A stretch of DNA of 21,925 nt from SZUA-430 sp964646885 (GTDB lineage Bacteria > Pseudomonadota > Alphaproteobacteria > Micropepsales > Micropepsaceae). This document shows, piece by piece, positions 17,001-21,925 of the stretch; position 1 is the first letter of the stretch, and every line of letters begins with the position of its first letter. Both the position numbers and the translations under genes were made by a program. Location of the stretch: NCBI GenBank assembly GCA_964646885.1, contig CAZYFM010000051.1:1-21925 (forward strand), in the 5' to 3' direction. The notes below the pieces were generated by a model. It did no database searches and was not told the DNA's origin. It was given only the letters and a program-made list of their open reading frames with translations.

Positions 17001-17628
17001 GAGGCCCCTCACCATCATCGCGCCCGAAGGATCGATGCTGAACCCGACCTATCCGGCCGCCGTCGTCGCCGGCAACGTCGAGACCAGCCAGGCCATCACC
17101 GATTCCCTGTTCGCAGCGCTCGGCGTGATGGCCGCGTGCCAGGGTACGATGAACAACTTCACCTTCGGCAACGAGCGCCACCAGTACTATGAAACGATTT
17201 GCGGCGGCGCAGGTGCGGGCCCGGGTTTCAATGGCGCGAGTGCGGTTCACACGCACATGACCAACTCGAGATTGACCGACCCCGAGATCCTCGAGTTCCG
17301 CTATCCGGTGCTCCTGAGGCGTTTCCTGATTCGCGAAAGCTCGGGTGGCGAGGGTCTGTTCAGGGGCGGCAATGGTGTCATCCGCGAGGTCGAGTTCCGG
17401 GAGGCCATGGACGCAGGCATGCTCTCCACCCGTCGCGTCACCCTGCCCTTTGGCGTAGCGGGAGGTGAGCCTGGCAAGCCCGGACGGAACGCGCTGAAAC
17501 GGGCCAACGGGGCGGTTGAAGAACTCGGGGGATGCGCTATGGTTCGCGTCTCACCCGGAGACGCATTTGTCGTTGAGACGCCAGGCGGCGGAGGCTTCGG
17601 CACCAAAGTCAGCTCACAAGGCCACTGA
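14014..17628 (+). CDS. 5-oxoprolinase (ATP-hydrolysing), fused HyuA-HyuB
   Basis: This enzyme opens 5-oxo-L-proline (pyroglutamate) to glutamate with ATP, in the cytoplasm. At about 1204 aa it is a single-chain fusion of hydantoinase A and B halves, the eukaryote-like OPLAH layout. The A half has the phosphate loop RGGTFTDIV (residues 13-21), GTTVATNALLERKG and the actin-like FDMGGTSTDVSRFDG. The B half (from about residue 690) has NIKERLDFSCAIFD, HMPVHLGSMGES and DITVVLPVH. Its C-terminal hallmark runs from GGAGAGPGFNG to SSGGEGLFRGGNG, with GGGGFG at the end. The ATG at 14014 lacks a clear Shine-Dalgarno sequence; a TTG four codons earlier is possible. Other hydantoinase-type substrates cannot be excluded. 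Confidence 0.88.
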   Translation: MTSTPGWHIWIDRGGTFTDIVAISPEGIPSTRKLLSECPEQYDDAALEGIRRVLGVKQGDPWPAARIREIHMGTTVATNALLERKGARTLLVTTRGLRDQLQIGYQHRPRLFVRQIRLPAPLYDKVIEIDERLDAQGQVLVPLDVAQAEAALRQAREEGFDACAIVFMHAYRYPDHEVQVAGLARSLGFSQVSASHEVSPLMKFVSRGHTTVADAYLSPVLRKYVRQVSVPLGEDIARTKLRFMRSSGALATADHFSGKDALLSGPAGGVIGMAETARIAGFPKVIGFDMGGTSTDVSRFDGNYARSFESEFNGIRIRAPMLSVHTVAAGGGSILFFENARMRVGPESAGANPGPASYRRGGPLTVTDANILVGRIQPAHFPKVFGPDASQPLDTDIVREKFTALAARVGKSVEETADGFLDIAVANMAEAIKKISIAEGADVSLYALQCFGGAGAQLACRVAAALGMRTILIHPFAGILSAFGMGLAQVQARREQAVEATLTSHLCEDLSKRLRALEQECRAEVATQGTFSSVQASLTAHLRYRGTDTALAISFGSQKELEDRFRIAHEARFGFWDQGRELIVESIAAEAISVSDLPSLHHHFANRKGLPLKPAAQTRLYANGKNHDAPVYDRAMLDPGDRIIGPAIIVEPNSTIVVDPHWSAVYRADGNLVLEAEEARQAAREEGSAADPVRLEIYNALFMSIAEQMGTTLEKTASSVNIKERLDFSCAIFDADGNLIANAPHMPVHLGSMGESVRAVLARHGDRIARGDAFAVNAPYAGGTHLPDITVVLPVHLEGDDRPSFYTAARGHHADVGGITPGSMPPNSTSVDEEGVLFNGDRIMANARFDEEGVRQILSGARLPARNPAQNIADLKAQVAACMKGAHELARLCQEKGRRAVMAYMGFVQDNAEEQVRQAISRLSDGSFTHSMDDGATISVRISIDTTKRAATIDFTGTSPQRPTNFNAPRAVTTAAVLYVFRCLIDSDIPLNAGCLRPLTIIAPEGSMLNPTYPAAVVAGNVETSQAITDSLFAALGVMAACQGTMNNFTFGNERHQYYETICGGAGAGPGFNGASAVHTHMTNSRLTDPEILEFRYPVLLRRFLIRESSGGEGLFRGGNGVIREVEFREAMDAGMLSTRRVTLPFGVAGGEPGKPGRNALKRANGAVEELGGCAMVRVSPGDAFVVETPGGGGFGTKVSSQGH

Positions 17629-18320
17629 TGTTAATCGAACTCTACGTCGGCACACTGACCCGCTATTACTCCGAGCAATGGCAGAACGGAAATACGCGCG
17701 CCGGCAAGCTGACGCCGTTTACGGGTGACCGCAGCTCGCACAGCGTGAGCGATCCGGTTGAGCTGCAGGGCATCATTGCCGAGTGGCTCGAGAAGGCGTC
17801 CTTGAAGCTGAAGGAGCACTTGTCGGAACCTTTGACTTGGCGAGAGGGCATGAGCCCGGACTATCGAGTGTGCGAGATTGGCTTCCCGGGCTATGGCGGT
17901 CTCATCCTCCTCGTCGCTTATACGTTAATGAATGAGATTCCGCGTCCGGACAAGCTGCAAAGGTCATGGAAAGAAGATCCGGCAATTGAAGCGCTGAGCA
18001 AGCTGCCCGGGAACAACGCCATCTGGGAGATCGTCAACTGCAGCCTCTGGATGCCTTGCAGCTTCCAGTTCGGCATCGGCATGAAGGACCCAGCGGGACA
18101 GCCGATCCGCGCCGGCTCCGTCGAGATGCTGTGGGCCGCGTTGCAGCAGCTGAACGACGCAAACTGGAAGGCATCGCCGGAAGACATCCAGGGCTGGCTC
18201 AAGTACGAGCTCAACGAGGACGTCAGCTTCGACACGCAGGCTCGCTTTGGCTTCGCGATGTTCTACGAGGCCTGCCGCATGGCCCGCGAAAAGCAGCTGC
18301 CGATCAAGCTTCACTACTGA
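17628..18320 (+). CDS. Uncharacterised Trp-rich protein coupled to oxoprolinase
   Basis: I do not recognise a named family for this 230-aa protein. Its ATG shares one base with the oxoprolinase stop (TGATG), so the two are probably co-translated. It has no signal peptide and no clear membrane segment; a hydrophobic stretch GYGGLILLVAYTLM (about residues 86-100) looks like a buried helix. It contains nine Trp, about three times the usual share. Notable stretches are the opening LYVGTLTRYYSEQW, IWEIVNCSLWMPCSFQF and the C-terminal GFAMFYEACRMAREKQLPI. From memory the opening resembles uncharacterised actinobacterial proteins, which I cannot verify. Local G+C is somewhat lower than in neighbours (53-63% in sampled lines), a mild hint of separate origin. 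Confidence 0.75.
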   Translation: MLIELYVGTLTRYYSEQWQNGNTRAGKLTPFTGDRSSHSVSDPVELQGIIAEWLEKASLKLKEHLSEPLTWREGMSPDYRVCEIGFPGYGGLILLVAYTLMNEIPRPDKLQRSWKEDPAIEALSKLPGNNAIWEIVNCSLWMPCSFQFGIGMKDPAGQPIRAGSVEMLWAALQQLNDANWKASPEDIQGWLKYELNEDVSFDTQARFGFAMFYEACRMAREKQLPIKLHY

Positions 18321-18526
18321 GGCCCCGGTCGCATTAACCATGCGGCACCAAAGACTGCAGGCGTTTCCGGTCCCACGCTGTTAACGACAACGTGAAACCC
18401 TGCTTTGAAGTTGTATCGCCGGCAGATCGGAACCTGTTTACCAAAAATTTTCCAACAAAATTGTTTCAAATCAAAGGCTTGATGCGATGCACGCAGAAAT
18501 TTGCTGCACCGCCGTATCGAATCTGG

Positions 18527-18555
18527 TTGGGCTCTGCGACAAATTGCGGCATAAT
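18527..18555 (+). promoter_or_regulatory. Candidate sigma-70-type promoter for the 25-aa gene
   Basis: TTGGGC (18527-18532), 17 bases, then CATAAT (18550-18555). The region upstream (about 18420-18480) is strikingly A+T-rich, as in UP-type elements. A start near 18562 would give a leader of about 22 bases containing the Shine-Dalgarno sequence. A GANTC site (GAATC, 18519-18523) sits just before the -35. Confidence 0.55.
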
Positions 18556-18583
18556 CATGACACCCTTAACGCAGGAGTCGCTC

Positions 18584-18661
18584 GTGAGAGAACAGCTCAG
18601 CATGATCACAACGGGGGTGGTGTTTGCGTTCCTTGGCGCGATCGTAATCGGGATCATCTAG
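18584..18661 (+). CDS. 25-aa single-membrane-segment microprotein
   Basis: The short open frame starts with GTG at 18584, six bases after a clear AGGAG, and ends at TAG 18659-18661. The product has a short polar N-terminus (MREQLSM) and then one hydrophobic stretch, TTGVVFAFLGAIVIGII, long enough to span a membrane. The candidate promoter places the transcript start after the ATG at 18557, so the GTG is the better start. A terminator follows after about 30 bases, making a compact unit of its own between the oxoprolinase operon and the convergent SDR gene. Function is unknown. It could belong to the class of small membrane regulators, but that is only analogy. Confidence 0.6.
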   Translation: MREQLSMITTGVVFAFLGAIVIGII

Positions 18662-18692
18662 CCAGGCGCAGGAAGACAGGGGATTTGGCAAG

Positions 18693-18730
18693 GGGCCGGA
18701 ACAGGTAGTTCCGGCCCTTTCCTTTTCCGG
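18693..18730 (+). terminator. Rho-independent terminator
   Basis: GGGCCGGAAC (18693-18702), loop AGGTA, GTTCCGGCCC (18708-18717), then TTTCCTTTTCC. The ten-pair perfect stem and the T-rich tail point to termination of plus-strand transcripts. The minus-strand side lacks a T-run, so it would serve the convergent SDR gene only weakly. Confidence 0.85.
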
Positions 18731-18743
18731 GTCGTACGGAAGG

Positions 18744-19610
18744 TCACTTCTTTTCGGGCAGCAACCCCAATTGGCCGGCAATCATCCGGTCCACCCGCCG
18801 CTTGGGAAGGTTGTTCAGCAGCCAGTGCAGCAGGGGCTCCGGCGTCAGCACATAGCGTGTTTTCGGGTTCGGCGTGGTCAAGGCAAGCTTGATCAGCTCA
18901 CCGAGTTGCTCGGGCGGAAGCCCCTTGCTCGCCTGCCGGTTCGCAAACTGCTTCACCTTCTCGATCGCCTTCGCGTAGGGCGTATTGGCGTAGCGGGTGG
19001 TGTCGACCTGCTCCCCCTTCTCCCAGATCGCCGTTGCGACAGCACCGGGCGCCACGACGACGACATCAATGCCAAACAGCATGAGCTCGCGCCGCAATCC
19101 TTCGGACAGGCCCTCCACGCCGAACTTCGACGTGTTGTAGGCCGTGATGATCGGCGTGGCGCTGGTACCGCCAATCGATGAGATATTGACGATGCGACCA
19201 GGCGCACCCGCGAGGCTGTCATCGACGCCAAGCAGCGGCGCAAAGGCCTGCGTCGCGATCACGAGCCCTGTCAGGTTCACTTCAAGCTGCTTCCTGAATT
19301 CCTCGACCGGCAGATAGAGAATCGGCCCGACCACCGAAATGCCGGCATTGTTGACGAGGCCAAACAGCTTCTGTCCGTTCAGGCTGGCACGCACCTGACC
19401 CACGGCGGCGCGCACCGCAGCCTCGTCCGTGACATCGAACAGCAGAGGCGTGAAATTTGCGCCGAGCTCCGCCTGCAGCCGCTTCGCGTCGGCATCCTTG
19501 CGCACACTGCCAAACACCTTGAACCCGGCACCCGTCAGCACCTTCGCCGCGCCCCAACCGATGCCCGTGGATACGCCGGTGACGACGACCGTCTTCTGCT
19601 GTTGTGTCAA
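18744..19610 (-). CDS. Classical short-chain dehydrogenase/reductase (SDR)
   Basis: This is an NAD(P)-dependent oxidoreductase of unknown substrate. The 288-aa protein has the cofactor loop TGVSTGIG (residues 11-18), NNAG (87-90) and the catalytic triad S145, Y158 and K162 (YNTSK). SVRKDADAKRL after the second strand, with Arg and Lys, suggests NADP(H) preference. The C-terminus (about 230-288) is longer than in minimal SDRs and ends in KRRVDRMIAGQLGL, as in SDRs acting on lipids or steroids; this is a weak hint. The start is TTG at 19610 with GGGAGAG upstream; no ATG fits in frame. It follows metH by 38 bases on the same strand and may be co-transcribed. Confidence 0.88.
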   Translation of the reverse strand: MTQQQKTVVVTGVSTGIGWGAAKVLTGAGFKVFGSVRKDADAKRLQAELGANFTPLLFDVTDEAAVRAAVGQVRASLNGQKLFGLVNNAGISVVGPILYLPVEEFRKQLEVNLTGLVIATQAFAPLLGVDDSLAGAPGRIVNISSIGGTSATPIITAYNTSKFGVEGLSEGLRRELMLFGIDVVVVAPGAVATAIWEKGEQVDTTRYANTPYAKAIEKVKQFANRQASKGLPPEQLGELIKLALTTPNPKTRYVLTPEPLLHWLLNNLPKRRVDRMIAGQLGLLPEKK

Positions 19611-19648
19611 TTCAAGCTCTCCCTGCCTGATGTTGTCGATGAGTTTTC

Positions 19649-21925
19649 TCAGGCCGCCGCAGCAGCTCCGGGCACGTAAGCCAGGATGGGCGCAAGCCAG
19701 CGTTCAATTTCGGCCACGCTCATGCCCTTGCGCCGCGCATAGTCCTCGACCTGGTCGCGATCAATGCGGCCAACGCCGAAGTATTCAGCGTCGGGATGGC
19801 TGAAATACATGCCACTCACGGAAGAGCCCGGCATCATCGCGAAGCTCTCCGTCAGCTCCATGCCCGCGTTCTTGCCCGCATCGAGCACGCGGAACAGTGC
19901 TCCCTTCTCTGTGTGGTCGGGTTGGGCAGGATAGCCCGGCGCCGGTCGGATGCCGCGATACTTCTCGGCGATCAGGTCCTCGTTCGAGAACTTCTCGTCG
20001 CGCGCATAGCCCCAGAGTTCGCGGCGCACTCGCTCATGCGTGTACTCCGCCAGCGCCTCGGCGAGGCGGTCAGCCAGCGCCTTGAAGAGGATGCCGTCAT
20101 AGTCATCGTGGGACGCCTTGAACACCTGGCTGCGCTCGGCCTCGCCATGACCTGTGGTCACGGCAAACCCGCCGATATAGTCCTCGACGCCGCTGTCCTT
20201 CGGCGCGATGAAGTCCGCAAGCGCGAGGTTCGGTCGCCCGTCGTCGCGCCTCATCTGCTGGCGCAGCGTGTGGAACGTCTCTGCCACCTGGGTGCGCGAC
20301 GCATCCGTGTAGGTTTCGATGTCATCATGCCCGACGCTGTTGGCCGGCCAGAAGCCGACAACCGCACGGGCCGTGAGCCACTGCCCGTCAATGAGCTTCT
20401 TCATCATCTTCTGGGCATCGGCATACAGGGCCTTTGCACTGGCACCGACCTTGTCGTCCTCGAAGATCATCGGATAGGAACCCACGAGCTCCCACGTGCG
20501 GAAGAACGGCGTCCAGTCGATGTATTGCGACACGGCGCGAAGGTCGATCTTGTCGAAGGCGCGGACGCCGAGGAAGCGTGGCACAGGCGGCGTGTAGGAT
20601 TTCCAGTCCGCCTTGAAGCGGTTCGCACGCGCCTCAGCAAGGCTCACGCGCCGGTCAGCAGACTTCCCGCGCGAGTAGGACGACGCGATCTTCGAGTACT
20701 CCGCGCGCGTGGCGGAAACGAAATCCCCGCGCTGCTCCTTGGACAAGAGGCTGGAGGCGACACCGACCGCGCGGCTGGCATCGGCGACATAGACAGTCGC
20801 TCCGCGCTTGTAGTTCGGCTCGATCTTGACGGCCGTATGGACCTTGGAAGTCGTTGCGCCGCCGATGAGCAGGGGAATGTCGAAGCCCGCGCGCTCCATC
20901 TCGGCCGCCACGGTGCACATCTCGTCGAGCGACGGCGTGATCAGGCCTGACAGGCCGATGATGTCGGCCTTCTCGGCCTTTGCCGCTTCGATGATCTTCG
21001 CAGCCGGCACCATGACGCCCAGGTCGACGACGTCGTAGTTGTTGCACTGGAGGACAACGCCCACGATGTTCTTGCCGATATCGTGCACGTCACCTTTCAC
21101 GGTGGCCATCACGATCTTGCCCTTGGCCTCGCGCGCCGTACCCGCCGCGTCCTTTTCGGCGTCCATGAACGGAATGAGATAGCCGACGGCCTTCTTCATC
21201 ACGCGCGCAGACTTCACGACTTGCGGCAGGAACATCTTGCCGGCGCCAAACAGGTCACCGACCACATTCATGCCCGCCATCAGAGGGCCTTCGATGACAT
21301 CGAGCGTCCGCACGGCCTTCGTCCGCGCCTCCTCGGTGTCGGCCACGACGAACTCGTCGATGCCGTGCACCAGCGCATGCTTGAGCCGCTCCTCGACCGG
21401 CGCCTCGCGCCAGGCCAGCGTCTCCTCCGCCTTCTGCGCATTGCCGCCCTTGAAGCGTCCGGCAATGTTGAGCAGGCGCTCGGTCGCATCATCGCGTCGG
21501 TTCAGGAGCACGTCCTCGACGCCATCGCGCAATTCGCCCGGAATGTCTTCGTAGACCGCAAGCTGGCCCGCATTGACGATACCCATGCTCATGCCGGCCT
21601 TGATGGCGTGGTAGAGGAACGCGGAGTGCATCGCCTCGCGAACCGGCTCGTTGCCGCGGAACGCAAACGAGATGTTCGACACGCCGCCCGAGACCTGGAC
21701 ATGCGCCAGCTCCTTGCGGATCCGGGCTGCCGCCTCGATGAAGTCATTGGCGTAGTTGTTGTGCTCCTCGATGCCGGTGGCCACGGCAAAGATGTTCGGA
21801 TCGAAAATGATGTCTTCCGGCGGGAAGCCGACCTTGTCGACCAGGACGTCATAGGAGCGCTTGCAGATCTCGAACTTGCGCGCCGCCGTGTCGGCCTGCC
21901 CCTTTTCGTCGAATGCCATGACGAC
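19649..21925 (-). CDS. metH: Cobalamin-dependent methionine synthase MetH (C-terminal part, cut by window edge)
   Basis: MetH transfers the methyl group of 5-methyltetrahydrofolate via cobalamin to homocysteine. The visible 758 residues begin inside the pterin-binding domain (VVMAFDEKGQADT, FDPNIFAVATG). The helical cobalamin cap follows, then the B12 domain with DVHDIGKN, whose His is the lower cobalt ligand (E. coli H759), GLSGLITPSLDEM and GGATTSKVH. The C-terminal AdoMet reactivation domain has RPAPGYPAQPDH (the RxxxGY SAM site) and SGMYFSHPDAEYF. By comparison with E. coli about 480 residues would lie outside. In some alphaproteobacteria the homocysteine domain is a separate protein, so the missing part may be shorter. 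The frame is open to the right edge. Confidence 0.96.
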   Translation of the reverse strand, partial: VVMAFDEKGQADTAARKFEICKRSYDVLVDKVGFPPEDIIFDPNIFAVATGIEEHNNYANDFIEAAARIRKELAHVQVSGGVSNISFAFRGNEPVREAMHSAFLYHAIKAGMSMGIVNAGQLAVYEDIPGELRDGVEDVLLNRRDDATERLLNIAGRFKGGNAQKAEETLAWREAPVEERLKHALVHGIDEFVVADTEEARTKAVRTLDVIEGPLMAGMNVVGDLFGAGKMFLPQVVKSARVMKKAVGYLIPFMDAEKDAAGTAREAKGKIVMATVKGDVHDIGKNIVGVVLQCNNYDVVDLGVMVPAAKIIEAAKAEKADIIGLSGLITPSLDEMCTVAAEMERAGFDIPLLIGGATTSKVHTAVKIEPNYKRGATVYVADASRAVGVASSLLSKEQRGDFVSATRAEYSKIASSYSRGKSADRRVSLAEARANRFKADWKSYTPPVPRFLGVRAFDKIDLRAVSQYIDWTPFFRTWELVGSYPMIFEDDKVGASAKALYADAQKMMKKLIDGQWLTARAVVGFWPANSVGHDDIETYTDASRTQVAETFHTLRQQMRRDDGRPNLALADFIAPKDSGVEDYIGGFAVTTGHGEAERSQVFKASHDDYDGILFKALADRLAEALAEYTHERVRRELWGYARDEKFSNEDLIAEKYRGIRPAPGYPAQPDHTEKGALFRVLDAGKNAGMELTESFAMMPGSSVSGMYFSHPDAEYFGVGRIDRDQVEDYARRKGMSVAEIERWLAPILAYVPGAAAAA

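Noticed and set aside
18334..18341. TTAACCAT at the end of the uncharacterised gene, resembling a CtrA half-site.
   Set aside because: It is a single 8-mer without a second TTAA at the right spacing and is not placed at a recognisable promoter.
18392..18661. An 89-codon open frame covering the same stop as the microprotein.
   Set aside because: Its first 55 or so codons run through A+T-rich non-coding sequence and the candidate promoter, with no start signal. The GTG at 18584 has the Shine-Dalgarno sequence and lies after the predicted transcript start.

Overview
The window looks like a piece of an alphaproteobacterial chromosome, most likely Caulobacterales or Hyphomonadaceae-like. The grounds are the high G+C content, the gene order mraZ-rsmH-ftsL-ftsI-murE-murF-mraY-murD-ftsW-murG-murC, an alphaproteobacterial-style RNase P RNA just upstream of mraZ, and several GTG and TTG starts in tightly overlapping genes. 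The taxonomic call is inference. A run of exactly 100 N (12243-12342) marks an assembly gap, so this is a draft genome or MAG.

Positions 1-11520, all on the minus strand, hold the first eleven genes of the division and cell wall (dcw) cluster, ending in a murC cut by the left edge. Neighbouring genes overlap by 1 or 4 bases or lie at most 31 bases apart, so this is probably one transcription unit. MurC, MurD, MurE and MurF build the UDP-MurNAc-pentapeptide, MraY and MurG make lipid I and lipid II, and FtsW with FtsI polymerise and cross-link septal peptidoglycan. FtsL belongs to the divisome core, RsmH methylates 16S rRNA, and MraZ is the cluster's own regulator. All complete genes look intact.

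Positions 11521-11859 are non-coding and comparatively A+T-rich. They hold a candidate mraZ promoter overlapped by three TGGGN boxes at exact 10-bp spacing (the MraZ-box pattern) and, further upstream, a 23-bp near-perfect palindrome. Next come rnpB (minus, about 11860-12242), the assembly gap, and a minus-strand trio: an AmpD-like amidase truncated by the gap, a PaaI-type hotdog thioesterase, and a DjlA-like TerB/J-domain protein.

From 14014 the strand switches. A fused HyuA-HyuB 5-oxoprolinase (about 1204 aa) runs divergently from djlA with only 51 bp between them and an inverted repeat touching its start codon. It is followed, with a 1-base stop/start overlap, by a Trp-rich 230-aa protein I do not recognise. 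A very small independent unit follows: a promoter, a Shine-Dalgarno sequence, a 25-codon single-membrane-segment ORF, and a strong terminator. The right end, again on the minus strand, holds an SDR oxidoreductase and the C-terminal part of cobalamin-dependent methionine synthase (metH), cut by the right edge.

Most of the window is ordinary housekeeping DNA. I did not find a clear novel multi-gene system. The least explained parts are the 25-aa membrane microprotein unit, the uncharacterised protein coupled to 5-oxoprolinase, and the regulatory DNA between rnpB and mraZ.
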